This document shows, one piece after another, positions 55,375-64,000 of a stretch of 64,000 nt of DNA. The translations under genes were made by a program, and so were the position numbers. How positions within the stretch are numbered: the first letter of the stretch is position 1; each line of letters begins with the position of its first letter. The notes below the pieces were generated by a model. It was not told where the DNA came from and did no database searches. It worked only from the letters and a program-made list of their open reading frames with translations. Source of the DNA: Vibrio gallicus (lineage in GTDB: Bacteria > Pseudomonadota > Gammaproteobacteria > Enterobacterales > Vibrionaceae); contig NZ_AP024872.1 of the NCBI RefSeq assembly GCF_024346875.1, positions 806,001 to 870,000 on the forward strand, in the 5' to 3' direction.

Positions 55375-56092
55375 AGTATCTGAATTAGTAAAAAGCTATG
55401 GTGATAACGTTGTTTTAAACGGTATCGATTTTAATGTTGGTGAAAATGAAGTGGTTTCTCTTATTGGGCCATCAGGCTCTGGTAAATCAACACTACTTCG
55501 CTGCTTAAACGGGCTAGAAGAGCTAAATGGTGGGCATATCATCATTAATGGTGAAGACCTTGCTGACAAAGATCTCAATATCAATAAGTTCCGTGAACAT
55601 GTAGGAATGGTATTCCAATCATTCAACCTGTTCCCACACCTTACTGTGCTTGAAAATATTACCCTCGCGCCGCTGACGCTAAAGAAAGCGAACAAAGAGC
55701 AAGCTGAAAAAACAGCTTATGACTTACTAGATAAAGTAGGTCTAAGAGACAAAGCTTCAGCCTATCCTAAAAGCCTTTCTGGTGGTCAAAAGCAGCGTAT
55801 TGCAATTGCGCGTGCTCTAGCGATGAACCCTGGCGTATTATTATTTGATGAGCCTACCTCTGCACTCGACCCAGAAATGGTGGGTGAAGTACTGCAAGTA
55901 ATGCAAGATCTTGCCAATGCACACGGCATGACTATGGTTGTTGTTACCCACGAAATGGGTTTTGCTCGTGAAGTATGTGACCGCGTAGTATTCATGGCCG
56001 ATGGTAAGATTATCGAGGAAGGCAAACCTTGCGAAGTATTTGATAATCCTAAAAATGAGCGTACTAAAGACTTTCTATCTAAAGTCCTATAG
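55367..56092 (+). CDS. glnQ: amino acid ABC transporter ATPase, GlnQ-like
   Basis: This 241-residue ATP-binding subunit has Walker [10 protein letters not shown] (about residues 32-40), Q-loop [10 protein letters not shown], signature LSGGQKQR, Walker [14 protein letters not shown] and the switch His in VTHEMGFA. It resembles GlnQ/ArtP of polar amino acid transporters. It ends the operon before a terminator. Confidence 0.93.
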   Translation: MIKVSELVKSYGDNVVLNGIDFNVGENEVVSLIGPSGSGKSTLLRCLNGLEELNGGHIIINGEDLADKDLNINKFREHVGMVFQSFNLFPHLTVLENITLAPLTLKKANKEQAEKTAYDLLDKVGLRDKASAYPKSLSGGQKQRIAIARALAMNPGVLLFDEPTSALDPEMVGEVLQVMQDLANAHGMTMVVVTHEMGFAREVCDRVVFMADGKIIEEGKPCEVFDNPKNERTKDFLSKVL

Positions 56093-56108
56093 CGCCAATG
56101 ACACTGAA

Positions 56109-56139
56109 TCTAAGGGCAGCATATTGCCCTTAGATTTTC
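56109..56139 (+). terminator. intrinsic terminator after glnQ
   Basis: Stem TCTAAGGGCA / TGCCCTTAGA (loop 6 nt) is followed by TTTTC. Confidence 0.88.
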
Positions 56140-56142
56140 GAC

Positions 56143-56751
56143 TTAAGATGCCAACCACTTAACCTCAACAATCGACTTCCCTCTAAGTAACACCTTACCC
56201 AGAAATTGGTCAGCACAATTAACGACACCGACCCCTTTTGGCGTACCTGTCATTACGATGTCTCCATCACATAAACTGGTAAATTGAGATAGCTCACTGA
56301 GTATCGTTAACGGCGGATACATCATCAAGGACACACCACCTTGTTGGGTAAGCTTACCGTTGATATAAAGCTCTAGACTAAGTTCATTGAGGTCATCGAA
56401 TTCTACAAACTCTGAAAAAAGTGCCGAGCCATCAAAGGCTTTAGCTCTTTCCCACGGTAATCCCTTGGCTTTTAGCTTGGACTGGCATTCGCGTTTGGTA
56501 AGATCTAACCCTAGCCCCACCCCAGCTAACTTATTCGCCCGTATTAAAAAGCACAGCTCAGCCTCGTAGTGAATTGGCTCATCACTGCCACTTGTTAACT
56601 GCGTCGTGATAGAAGAGTTGGGCTTATTAAACACCACCATCTGCTGCGGTATCTCATTACCAAGCTCACAGATATGCTCAACATAGTTTCTACCCACGCA
56701 AACGATCTTACTTGGCGTTATAGACTGTCCCTTGTACTGAACTGCTAACAT
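56143..56751 (-). CDS. fumarylacetoacetate hydrolase-family protein (YcgM-like)
   Basis: This 202-residue FAH-fold enzyme has metal-binding and catalytic residues in CVGRNYVEH, VVFNKP and HYEAELCFLI, with ERAKAFDGSAL and TGTPKGVGVV. FAH proteins act on acylpyruvates or related compounds. The E. coli relative YcgM is thought to be an acylpyruvase. It converges with glnQ and stands alone. Confidence 0.9.
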   Translation of the reverse strand: MLAVQYKGQSITPSKIVCVGRNYVEHICELGNEIPQQMVVFNKPNSSITTQLTSGSDEPIHYEAELCFLIRANKLAGVGLGLDLTKRECQSKLKAKGLPWERAKAFDGSALFSEFVEFDDLNELSLELYINGKLTQQGGVSLMMYPPLTILSELSQFTSLCDGDIVMTGTPKGVGVVNCADQFLGKVLLRGKSIVEVKWLAS

Positions 56752-56819
56752 ACCCTAACTCCATAAAGATAACGGCCCGATAATTATCGAGCCGATTGAT
56801 CCATTTTTAATTTAATTTA

Positions 56820-57938
56820 TTAGCCACGATAGTAGCGCTGAGGTACAAACGGCATTTTCTCAACCACCATCGGCAACTTCTTACCGCGAACTTCAGCAAA
56901 AATCTGCGTACCTACGCTCATCAAGTCACTGCGTACATACGCCATGGAAACGGGCTTGCCTGCATTTGGACCCGCTGTACCACTAGTCACAATACCAATC
57001 TCAACATCATCGGCATCAAATAGCTTACAGCCTTCACGCACTGGCGCTTTAGTTTGACCAACCAAGCCCACACGCTTGCGCGATACATCTTTAGTCGCAA
57101 TCTGCTGTAAAATAATATCTGCACCTGGGAAGCCACCAGCACGCTCACCGTCAGCGCGGCGCACCTTGCTAATTGCCCACAACAGACTCGCCTCAACGGG
57201 GGTCGTGGTTTGGTCCAAATCATGACCATACAGACACAAACCGCACTCAAGACGCAATGAATCACGAGCACCAAGGCCAATCCATTCGACAAGCTCAGAG
57301 CGAGTCAAGGCACGTGCCAGCTCTTCTGCTTTATCGTTAGCAACTGAGATTTCAAAGCCATCTTCACCGGTATAACCACTACGGCTAACAATGCATTCAG
57401 TACCAAGCAACTCAATATGCTTCACATCCATAAAGCGCATCTCAGTTACCGCGGGGTTAAGCTCAGCAAGTACATTCACAGCCTTTGGTCCTTGCAAAGC
57501 AAGTAAGGCACGGTCGTTAATCACCTCAAGCTCAACGCCTTGTGGCAGGTTTGCTTGTAGGTGTGCGATGTCTTGCTCTTTACAGGCCGCGTTCACAACC
57601 ACGAACAGATGATCCCCTAGGTTTGCGACCATCAGGTCATCCATGATCCCGCCCTGCTCATTGGTAAAAAACGCATAGCGTTGATTTCCACTAGCTAGGT
57701 CAACGATATCAACCGGAACTAACGATTCTAGACCTGAAGCCGCTTGCGCACCTTTAAGGCGAAGCTGCCCCATATGTGATACATCAAATAAGCCCGCGTG
57801 TTCACGAGTATGCAGGTGTTCTTTTTTTACACCCAGCGGGTATTGAACCGGCATCTCATAGCCCGCAAATGGAACCATCTTCGCACCCTGTTCAACATGA
57901 AGATCAAACAGTGGCGTTTTTAGTAGTACTTCAGTCAT
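56820..57938 (-). CDS. gcvT: glycine cleavage T-protein (aminomethyltransferase)
   Basis: This T-protein takes the aminomethyl group from lipoylated GcvH and makes 5,10-methylene-THF plus ammonia. It has about 372 residues with MVPFAGYEMPVQY, HLHTREHAGLFDVSHMGQ, RSGYTGEDGFEIS and the terminal domain DDVEIGIVTSGTAGPNAGKPVSMAYV. The second ATG (57938) is favoured because AAGGAG sits 5 nt upstream. The gene sits apart from gcvH-gcvP, on the opposite strand, next to an XRE-cupin regulator. A strong leader hairpin lies just before its ribosome site. Confidence 0.96.
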   Translation of the reverse strand: MTEVLLKTPLFDLHVEQGAKMVPFAGYEMPVQYPLGVKKEHLHTREHAGLFDVSHMGQLRLKGAQAASGLESLVPVDIVDLASGNQRYAFFTNEQGGIMDDLMVANLGDHLFVVVNAACKEQDIAHLQANLPQGVELEVINDRALLALQGPKAVNVLAELNPAVTEMRFMDVKHIELLGTECIVSRSGYTGEDGFEISVANDKAEELARALTRSELVEWIGLGARDSLRLECGLCLYGHDLDQTTTPVEASLLWAISKVRRADGERAGGFPGADIILQQIATKDVSRKRVGLVGQTKAPVREGCKLFDADDVEIGIVTSGTAGPNAGKPVSMAYVRSDLMSVGTQIFAEVRGKKLPMVVEKMPFVPQRYYRG

Positions 57939-57952
57939 CATTTCTCCTTGAT

Positions 57953-57988
57953 TTTGCTGTGCCTCATATCGAAATGAGGCCCAGCAAA
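57953..57988 (-). promoter_or_regulatory. leader hairpin immediately upstream of the gcvT ribosome site
   Basis: TTTGCTG and GCCTCAT pair with ATGAGGC and CAGCAAA, with a single T/C mismatch between the two blocks, giving a 15-position stem with a 6-nt loop. It lies only 15 bp before the gcvT start and lacks a T-run, so it is more likely a leader or regulatory structure than a terminator for the upstream regulator. Confidence 0.6.
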
Positions 57989-58018
57989 CACTTTGATTAT
58001 GAACCTAGCTCAAGTGGC

Positions 58019-58034
58019 AAGCAATCGTTTGCCG
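58019..58034. promoter_or_regulatory. PurR-like operator upstream of gcvT
   Basis: AAGCAATCGTTTGCCG matches the PurR pattern ANGCAANCGNTTNCNT at all fixed positions but the last. It is about 80 bp before gcvT, in the 138-bp gap after the regulator gene. E. coli gcv is PurR-repressed. The same core appears before the purine permease at 35017. Confidence 0.5.
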
Positions 58035-58076
58035 ACACTATAGGAAACTTGGCTTGTTATACATTTGATACCACCG

Positions 58077-58712
58077 CTACTTGGCGGTGACCCACAATAT
58101 TTGCGCGTCCATCGCACTAGTAGAAATAAGTGCATGTCCCATATTGGCATCGTAATAAACACTGTCTCCTTCACCAAGAGAAAGCGGCTCGTAAAATTCA
58201 CTAAAAAACAGCACCTCTCCGCTTAAGATCAGCAAGAACTCTTCACCATCGTGTCGCACCCATCCTTGAAACTCATTAAAACTGCGAGCGTGAACAAAAG
58301 ATTTAAACGGCATCATGCGCTTTTGCGACATCTTGGTGGCTAATAATTCGTGTTCATAGGTAGTGGTAGGATGCAGCTTACCTTGATTGTTAAGGGTGAC
58401 GTCACGGCGCCCTGAAGCCCCGACTTTCTTAGGCGGAGCAAACAATTGTGGCATATCAATATCAAGGCCAGACGCCAGCTTTTGCATCGCTTGGAAAGTA
58501 GGGCTTATCTGTTCGTTTTCAATCTTACTTAACGTAGAGCGCGCCAGACCGGTTCTTTGACTGGCCTCTTCTAAGGTCAGCCCCAACTGGCTGCGAATCC
58601 CTTTGATTTTTTGTCCAAGACGCAGTGGCTCAACACTATTTTCAACCGAGGATTTTTCTATGGTTAATGAGGGGTACTCATCCAGAATAGGCTGTTTCAA
58701 TTTCTTCACCAC
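58077..58712 (-). CDS. XRE-cupin transcriptional regulator
   Basis: This 211-residue regulator has an N-terminal Cro/C1 HTH (about 31-88: LGLTLEEASQRTGLARSTLSKIENEQISPT) and a C-terminal cupin (about 145-210: EEFLLILSGEVLFF, GEGDSVYYDANMGHAL). XRE-cupin proteins usually sense small molecules. Its position between gcvT and the divergent gcvH makes it the likely local regulator of glycine cleavage genes. The gene heads the same strand as gcvT. Confidence 0.9.
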   Translation of the reverse strand: MVKKLKQPILDEYPSLTIEKSSVENSVEPLRLGQKIKGIRSQLGLTLEEASQRTGLARSTLSKIENEQISPTFQAMQKLASGLDIDMPQLFAPPKKVGASGRRDVTLNNQGKLHPTTTYEHELLATKMSQKRMMPFKSFVHARSFNEFQGWVRHDGEEFLLILSGEVLFFSEFYEPLSLGEGDSVYYDANMGHALISTSAMDAQILWVTAK

Positions 58713-58922
58713 ACTTCATCCTAACAATGGTTAGAAAGTGTGCCACAAACGCCCCTAGCAAATGAAGAGCCAACCCATAGAATAAATGAGAGATAAGTTG
58801 CAAATTTAGACTTTTTGTTTCTTATAGGAAATTTCGACTTGAGAAGCTTAACAAGTCAGTGTATTTTTCGAACATAACCAGACTAATTCCTTTGTACTTG
58901 ATTATTGTTGGAGATTTAAAGC

Positions 58923-59303
58923 ATGGACAACACTCTAAAGTTTACTGATAGCCACGAATGGGTACGCGATAACGGTGACGGCACTGTCACTATCGGTATT
59001 TCAGAGCACGCTCAGCAAATGCTTGGTGATGTGGTATTCGTTGACCTACCGGATGTAGAAGACAGCGTAGATGCAGGTGATAGCTTTTCTCTAGTTGAAT
59101 CAGTTAAAGCTGCGTCAGATATCTACGCCCCAGTGAGCGGTGAAGTGGTTGAGATCAACGAAGAGTTGGAAGATAGCCCTGAGCTTATCAACGAAGAACC
59201 GTATGATGGCGGATGGATCGCAAAGGTTAAGCTAACGGATGCCGCAGAACTCGACAACCTAACCAGCGCAGAAGACTACCTCGCGAGCATTGAAGAAGAC
59301 TAA
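58923..59303 (+). CDS. gcvH: glycine cleavage H-protein
   Basis: This 126-residue lipoyl carrier has the lipoate attachment Lys62 in [15 protein letters not shown] and the surrounding conserved [11 protein letters not shown] and DLPDVEDSV. It shuttles the aminomethyl group between GcvP and GcvT. The start follows a GGAG site. It is the first of a plus-strand gcvH-gcvP pair, separated from gcvP by 161 bp. Confidence 0.96.
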   Translation: MDNTLKFTDSHEWVRDNGDGTVTIGISEHAQQMLGDVVFVDLPDVEDSVDAGDSFSLVESVKAASDIYAPVSGEVVEINEELEDSPELINEEPYDGGWIAKVKLTDAAELDNLTSAEDYLASIEED

Positions 59304-59333
59304 ACCTTCTTTCACATTCAAATAATTACGATA

Positions 59334-59353
59334 ATCCCCGCTTTGGCGGGGAT
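59334..59353 (+). other. intergenic hairpin between gcvH and gcvP
   Basis: ATCCCCGC and GCGGGGAT form an 8-bp stem with a TTTG loop, 30 bp after gcvH. There is no T-run, so it is more likely an mRNA processing or stability element than a terminator. Confidence 0.6.
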
Positions 59354-59464
59354 GTTGCTATTCAGAATACAGAGAAATCATCGGCTATTATCTCTGGATT
59401 TTGAGTCGCAAAGCTAAATCAAAACACCTGTAACGCCTCATGGAAGGAAAGGTACAAAAGAATT

Positions 59465-62332
59465 ATGACTGATCTACTACGCAGCTTAAGTACTGACAAC
59501 GAATTTGTTGCTCGCCACAATGGTCCTAACCTAAGCGATCAACAAAAGATGCTGACTCGCCTTGGTATTTCAAGCCTTGCTGAGCTGGTTGAACAAACGG
59601 TTCCCGCTCAAATTCGTCTAGAAAAACCGCTGACCCTTGATGCTCCGCTAAGCGAAGCTGGCATGCTGACTGAAATGAAAAAGTTCGCAAAACTAAACCA
59701 AGTTAAGCGTACCTTTATCGGCCAAGGCTATTACAACACCTTTACTCCTAACGTTATTCTACGTAACGTGCTCGAAAATCCGGGTTGGTATACAGCCTAC
59801 ACTCCGTATCAACCAGAGATATCTCAAGGCCGCCTAGAAGCCTTGTTGAATTATCAACAGATGATTATCGACTTAACCGGTATGGAGATAGCCAACGCCT
59901 CTTTACTCGATGAAGCGACCGCCGCCGGCGAAGCAATGACCCTTTGTAAGCGAGCAGGTAAGAGCAAAAGTAAAACCTTCTTTGTAGCAGACGATGTGCA
60001 CCCACAAACCATCGAAGTGGTGAAGACTCGCGCAGAATTTATCGGATTTGAGGTTCAAATCGGCGCTATCGATACCCTGCCACAACAAGATGTATTCGGC
60101 GCACTATTGCAATACCCTAACACCACAGGTGAGGTTCGTGATTTAACGGATATCATCAGTAAGGCACAAGCCAACAAAACCCTAGTAACCGTAGCCACCG
60201 ACCTACTTGCCTCCACCCTAATTAAGCCTGCGGGCGAAATGGGCGCAGATGTAGTGATAGGCTCAGCGCAACGCTTTGGCGTGCCTATGGGCTATGGAGG
60301 ACCACACGCAGCGTTTATGGCGACCCGCGACAAACACAAACGCACCATGCCAGGGCGAGTAATTGGGGTGTCTATTGATACCCACGGAAATCCGGCTCTA
60401 CGCATGGCAATGCAGACCCGTGAGCAACATATCCGCCGCGAAAAAGCGACCTCAAATATCTGTACTGCGCAGGCTCTACTCGCAAATATGGCGGCATTCT
60501 ACGCCGTATTCCATGGCAGTGAAGGGCTTAAAACCATAGCTCGCCGCACTCACCATATGACCGCTATCCTTGCTGCTGGCTTGACCAAAGCTGGCTATGA
60601 GCTGTGCCACAATAGCTTCTTTGATACCATCACTATCGACAGCGGTGACAAGACGGAATCCCTATACGGCATTGCACAGCGCGCTAACATTAACCTGCGC
60701 AAACTCGATGGTAAGCTCGGTGTTAGCTGTGACGAAACCACTACCGTTGCCGATATTGTGGCGCTATTTAGCGTATTCCAAGTCACTGAATCTATTGAAG
60801 CACTAAGTTCAGACATATCAAGCAATGAATACGCGGCCATTCCCCAAGATTGCCGCCGTGAATCTGAGTTTCTTACCCATCCGGTGTTTAACACCCACCA
60901 CAGTGAAACCCAGATGATGCGCTACCTTAAGCAATTAGAGAACAAAGACTTCTCTTTGACTCACGGTATGATACCGCTTGGCTCTTGCACGATGAAGCTC
61001 AACGCGGCGGCGGAGATGATCCCAGTAACTTGGCCTGAATTTGGTGCTATTCATCCATTTGCTCCCCTTGAGCAAGCTGCGGGTTATACCGCTCTGGCGC
61101 TAGACCTTAAAGCTAAGCTGTGTGAAATTACCGGCTACGATGACTTCTCTTTGCAACCTAACTCTGGCGCATCTGGCGAGTACGCAGGCTTAATTGCAAT
61201 CCAGCGCTATCATCAGTCACGCGGTGAAGGCCACCGTAACGTGTGCCTTATCCCTAGCTCAGCCCACGGCACAAACCCAGCGACCGCTTCTATGGTTTCG
61301 ATGAAAGTAGTAGTGGTGAAATGTGATGACAACGGCAATATCGACATTGCTGATCTGCAAGCCAAGATTGAAAAGCACGCAGCCAACCTCTCTAGTATTA
61401 TGATCACCTACCCTTCAACACACGGCGTATATGAAGAGCAGGTTAAAGAAGTATGTGAGATGGTGCATGCCGCTGGCGGTCAAGTATATCTTGATGGCGC
61501 TAATATGAACGCACAGGTTGGGCTAACCACCCCCGGCTTTATTGGCTCGGATGTGTCACACCTTAACCTACACAAAACCTTCTGCATCCCTCACGGAGGC
61601 GGCGGTCCAGGCATGGGACCTATCGGTGTTAAATCACACCTAGCCCCTTTCCTACCAGGTCATATCGAAAACGGCGTGCAAGGTTCTGACCACGCGGTTG
61701 CCGCAGCCGATCTTGGCAGTGCCTCTATTCTACCTATCTCATGGGCATACATTGCCATGATGGGTGAGAAAGGACTCACTAAGGCAACTGAGGTTGCTAT
61801 CTTAAATGCCAACTACGTAATGGAGCGCCTGCTTCCCTACTACCCAGTGCTATACCGTGGCGCCAATGGCCGCGTAGCGCACGAGTGCATCATTGATATT
61901 CGCCCACTCAAAGAAGAAACCGGCATCAATGAAGAAGATATTGCCAAGCGCCTAATGGATTACGGATTCCACGCCCCAACCATGTCGTTCCCAGTAGCGG
62001 GCACGTTAATGGTTGAGCCAACGGAATCGGAAGATCTTGAAGAGCTTAACCGCTTCTGTGATGCCATGATTGCAATTCGTAAAGAGATGAACAAGGTACG
62101 TGACGGCGAATGGCCACTAGACAATAACCCGTTGGTTAACGCCCCACACACCCAAGTAGACCTTGCCCAAACCGATTGGAACCATCCGTATCCACGTGAA
62201 TTAGGTGCATTCCCATCTAAGTCACAACGCAACTGGAAATATTGGCCAACCGTCAACCGCGTCGACAACGTCTACGGCGACCGCAACCTCATCTGCTCAT
62301 GCCCGAGCATTGATGAGTATGTAGAAGAGTAG
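59465..62332 (+). CDS. gcvP: glycine dehydrogenase (decarboxylating), P-protein
   Basis: This 955-residue PLP enzyme decarboxylates glycine and passes the aminomethyl group to GcvH. The N-terminal half aligns with the structural domain ([14 protein letters not shown]). The PLP lysine is Lys704 in [17 protein letters not shown]. The conserved [24 protein letters not shown] and STHGVYEE are all present. Full length, no frameshift. Confidence 0.97.
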   Translation: MTDLLRSLSTDNEFVARHNGPNLSDQQKMLTRLGISSLAELVEQTVPAQIRLEKPLTLDAPLSEAGMLTEMKKFAKLNQVKRTFIGQGYYNTFTPNVILRNVLENPGWYTAYTPYQPEISQGRLEALLNYQQMIIDLTGMEIANASLLDEATAAGEAMTLCKRAGKSKSKTFFVADDVHPQTIEVVKTRAEFIGFEVQIGAIDTLPQQDVFGALLQYPNTTGEVRDLTDIISKAQANKTLVTVATDLLASTLIKPAGEMGADVVIGSAQRFGVPMGYGGPHAAFMATRDKHKRTMPGRVIGVSIDTHGNPALRMAMQTREQHIRREKATSNICTAQALLANMAAFYAVFHGSEGLKTIARRTHHMTAILAAGLTKAGYELCHNSFFDTITIDSGDKTESLYGIAQRANINLRKLDGKLGVSCDETTTVADIVALFSVFQVTESIEALSSDISSNEYAAIPQDCRRESEFLTHPVFNTHHSETQMMRYLKQLENKDFSLTHGMIPLGSCTMKLNAAAEMIPVTWPEFGAIHPFAPLEQAAGYTALALDLKAKLCEITGYDDFSLQPNSGASGEYAGLIAIQRYHQSRGEGHRNVCLIPSSAHGTNPATASMVSMKVVVVKCDDNGNIDIADLQAKIEKHAANLSSIMITYPSTHGVYEEQVKEVCEMVHAAGGQVYLDGANMNAQVGLTTPGFIGSDVSHLNLHKTFCIPHGGGGPGMGPIGVKSHLAPFLPGHIENGVQGSDHAVAAADLGSASILPISWAYIAMMGEKGLTKATEVAILNANYVMERLLPYYPVLYRGANGRVAHECIIDIRPLKEETGINEEDIAKRLMDYGFHAPTMSFPVAGTLMVEPTESEDLEELNRFCDAMIAIRKEMNKVRDGEWPLDNNPLVNAPHTQVDLAQTDWNHPYPRELGAFPSKSQRNWKYWPTVNRVDNVYGDRNLICSCPSIDEYVEE

Positions 62333-62390
62333 ATGTGTTATTCATGCAGCAATGAGTAAGATACCTACCTGAGTTATGACCGAAAATAGA

Positions 62391-62417
62391 AAGCGAACCT
62401 AATGGTTCGCTTTTTTG
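62391..62417 (+). terminator. intrinsic terminator after gcvP
   Basis: Stem AAGCGAACC / GGTTCGCTT (loop TAAT) is followed by TTTTG, 58 bp after the gcvP stop. Confidence 0.92.
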
Positions 62418-62454
62418 TTGAAGCTTAGTAGTTAAAGGTATCGCGGAATTGCTT

Positions 62455-62481
62455 GCCAAGCCTCGAAGACTTGGCTTTTTG
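62455..62481 (+). terminator. second weak hairpin-terminator
   Basis: Stem GCCAAG / CTTGGC (loop 9 nt) is followed by TTTTTG. It would act on the plus strand only and may back up the terminator at 62391. Confidence 0.55.
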
Positions 62482-62513
62482 ATATCTGTTGCTTAGTTTA
62501 TTTACTTCGATAG

Positions 62514-63497
62514 TTATTGGATAAGCTGCACTTCTCTTATCTTAAAGTCTGCGAAGTAAACCTCATCCTGATCTTGGTTTAGAAGCTCCTCAGATTTAAG
62601 CGAACGATAGATACCCCATTTAGGTCTTACAAAGTTTCCATCGCGTCCATCTAATCCTGAACGCCACATTTCTATGTTGTTCTCGATAATTTCTATCATT
62701 GGTTTAGATTCACCCAACGGAGTTAATGTCATGTATAGGCTGCCAGATTCGTTGTAATTGACTCTCACAAAGGCTTCTATCCACTGCCCTGCAATATCAC
62801 GACTCCAATCTACGTCATCCATCTTTGTGGTATGAACCAAGGTGTTGTTCACTGTACCTGTACGGTCGTTGTTGTAATGAACATGCCTTACTTCAAGACC
62901 ACTTTGATTGCTGCGTACGTTAGCAGTAAGTGTCAGTATCGGACTGCTTATATTCACAAACTCCTCACTATTTTTCTCGGCTACCGCCTTTAACTGGAAT
63001 AGATGAGTAAATTGTTTCGTTACCTTAAGGTCATTACCAATTTTAAATTTCCAGCTGTATTCAAAGGTTTTACCAAGGTAACCCTTTAATTTATCGGGCG
63101 ATTTATCATATGCCTTGATCTCGTTTCTTTGTCGGTCAATCCGCCCTTTATCACGGTCTCCATCTTCAAAGTGCATGATGAACTTAAAGTGATTGCCAAT
63201 GACTTCGTCGTATTCTTCAACGATATGTCTACCGCCATCGGGGTCGTTGTTTGAATAGAGATCTGGAGCCTCTATAGCACCTCGACCCAAGACACTCTCG
63301 ATCAAGTCATAGGTTTCCATGCCTTCAGGACCATCTGAATTAAGCTCTGTAGAGCTAATTACCCTATAGTGACCTGTTTCATCAATTGGCGGATTAATTA
63401 GCTGACTAGGATTACTTGATTCTGTAGAATTAACACTACTTCCTCCACAACCCGCCAAGACCAATACAATGGTACTAGCAACAATAGTTCTTAACAT
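62514..63497 (-). CDS. lipoprotein with polysaccharide-lyase-like jelly-roll fold
   Basis: This 327-residue lipoprotein (lipobox VLAGC, then a Gly/Ser-rich spacer) has a domain from about residue 85. It contains RIDRQRNEIKAYD, a beta-strand-rich FEYSWKFKIG, FTHLFQLK and RPKWGIYRS. These blocks resemble heparin-lyase-I-like and glucuronan-lyase-like concanavalin-type enzymes (PL13/PL20 style). I am not able to name the substrate, and a non-catalytic carbohydrate-binding role is possible. The gene is a single unit. Confidence 0.6.
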   Translation of the reverse strand: MLRTIVASTIVLVLAGCGGSSVNSTESSNPSQLINPPIDETGHYRVISSTELNSDGPEGMETYDLIESVLGRGAIEAPDLYSNNDPDGGRHIVEEYDEVIGNHFKFIMHFEDGDRDKGRIDRQRNEIKAYDKSPDKLKGYLGKTFEYSWKFKIGNDLKVTKQFTHLFQLKAVAEKNSEEFVNISSPILTLTANVRSNQSGLEVRHVHYNNDRTGTVNNTLVHTTKMDDVDWSRDIAGQWIEAFVRVNYNESGSLYMTLTPLGESKPMIEIIENNIEMWRSGLDGRDGNFVRPKWGIYRSLKSEELLNQDQDEVYFADFKIREVQLIQ

Positions 63498-63856
63498 AAA
63501 GGCACTTCTAGTATTCTAAATAGACGCTAAAAATATCATCGCCAGCAATAAACTTGTCTTATCATATCTACAGATTGTTACATGCATTACATTTTGCACC
63601 CGTCATCTTATTTGAAAGTCGATCTATGTCTTATTAAATTTTTTAATCCTGGACACCCAATAATTCTAATTATCAAAACAATACTTAACCGCTACATGGT
63701 GAAGAGTAAGATAATGCGTTAAAATCGGATAAATGTTGATTAATACCGTGAAATTGACATTAAAATACGTAAATTAGCGAATTCAAGGCGTGGCGTATCG
63801 TTAGCTAGGCTAATTAATAAAGATGTGTGGTGGATATGAATAAATAGAGCGAGTGG
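63498..63856. other. gene-free interval
   Basis: This 359-bp AT-rich gap has no credible gene on either strand. A 7-bp inverted repeat (AATTAGC with GCTAATT, at about 63772 and 63808) is present but widely spaced. The lyase-like gene's promoter should lie in its left part. Confidence 0.5.
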
Positions 63857-64000
63857 TCAGTGCAAACATCGTCGCAGTTGGTTCTTTTTCGCTATCCATC
63901 GCCTACCTGTGTGCTCTGCAAATAACGCCAACTCATCCAGCGTACCAACAGCTCCTTGATAATCTTTGCCAAAATTACTGGCTAAGCTCATCCAAGTCTC
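63857..64000 (-). CDS. C-terminal end of an unidentified gene (5' end outside the window)
   Basis: A minus-strand frame is open to the right edge and stops at a TGA complementary to 63857-63859. The 47 residues include TWMSLASNFG, LDELALFAEHTGRRW and a basic end IAKKNQLRRCLH. I do not recognise it. The lack of stops and the coherent composition suggest a real 3' end rather than a chance frame, but it is too short for a function. Confidence 0.4.
   Translation of the reverse strand, partial: ETWMSLASNFGKDYQGAVGTLDELALFAEHTGRRWIAKKNQLRRCLH

Noticed and set aside
58713-58922. Possible glycine riboswitch before gcvH
   Set aside because: Glycine riboswitches are common in gcv leaders, but I could not find the conserved core in this gap or before gcvT.

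Overview
The window looks like a chromosomal segment from a marine Vibrio (Vibrionaceae). The strongest marker is an intact luxP-luxQ pair for sensing the autoinducer AI-2. It also carries two secreted proteins with GlyGly-CTERM tails, a Vibrio-style ExeM/NucH extracellular nuclease, a GlnHPQ-like transporter and a gcvT / gcvH-gcvP cluster flanking an XRE-cupin regulator. Base composition looks even and moderately AT-rich by eye. I see no rRNA, tRNA, CRISPR array, insertion sequence, prophage or integron. In other vibrios several of these genes (gcv, malS, luxPQ in the Harveyi group) lie on chromosome 2, so that replicon is a reasonable inference but is not shown here.

Layout. 1-7.4 kb: the 3' part of a DHA2 drug exporter, a small membrane protein, a zinc-ribbon protein, then the minus-strand unit yceH - GIY-YIG - luxP - luxQ. 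7.6-10.4 kb: a coiled-coil protein, a Qnr-like pentapeptide-repeat protein, a methyltransferase and a LysR regulator. 10.4-15.3 kb: an alpha-mannosidase lipoprotein (GH92) divergent from a fructose-family PTS (EIIA, then EIIC-EIIB). 15.4-20 kb: a tautomerase-fold protein, a cytoplasmic amidase, a second methyltransferase and an amidohydrolase. 20-27 kb: an RND efflux pump and its adaptor, a DUF6279 lipoprotein, an aldo/keto reductase and a small exported protein. 27-33.5 kb: periplasmic alpha-amylase MalS, small unknowns, an M14 carboxypeptidase-like enzyme, a siderophore-interacting reductase and a cytochrome b561.

33.5-40.2 kb reads as a nucleic-acid scavenging block: secreted nuclease, 5'-nucleotidase lipoprotein and NCS2 purine permease, the last with a PurR-like operator. 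40.2-49 kb: a zinc-protease lipoprotein, DUF4149 protein, YcdX, a 52-residue secreted peptide I found by reading the minus strand, a beta-barrel protein, a LysR regulator, the Hsp70-like YegD, an amidase lipoprotein related to the one at 16 kb, and an SdpI-family membrane protein. 49-56 kb: two GNAT acetyltransferases, a GlyGly-CTERM trypsin-like protease, EfpL (YeiP), an AbrB-family membrane protein and GlnHPQ. 56-64 kb: an FAH-family hydrolase, the glycine cleavage genes with their probable regulator, a polysaccharide-lyase-like lipoprotein and the 3' end of one more gene.

Most of the region is ordinary accessory and core Vibrio metabolism with clear single-gene transcription units and strong intrinsic terminators. 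I do not see convincing evidence of a wholly new multi-gene system. The items most worth following are the secreted peptide at 42.8 kb, the nucleic-acid scavenging block with PurR-like sites shared with gcvT, the gcvT leader hairpin, the GH92/PTS pair, the paired amidases and the Qnr-like protein.
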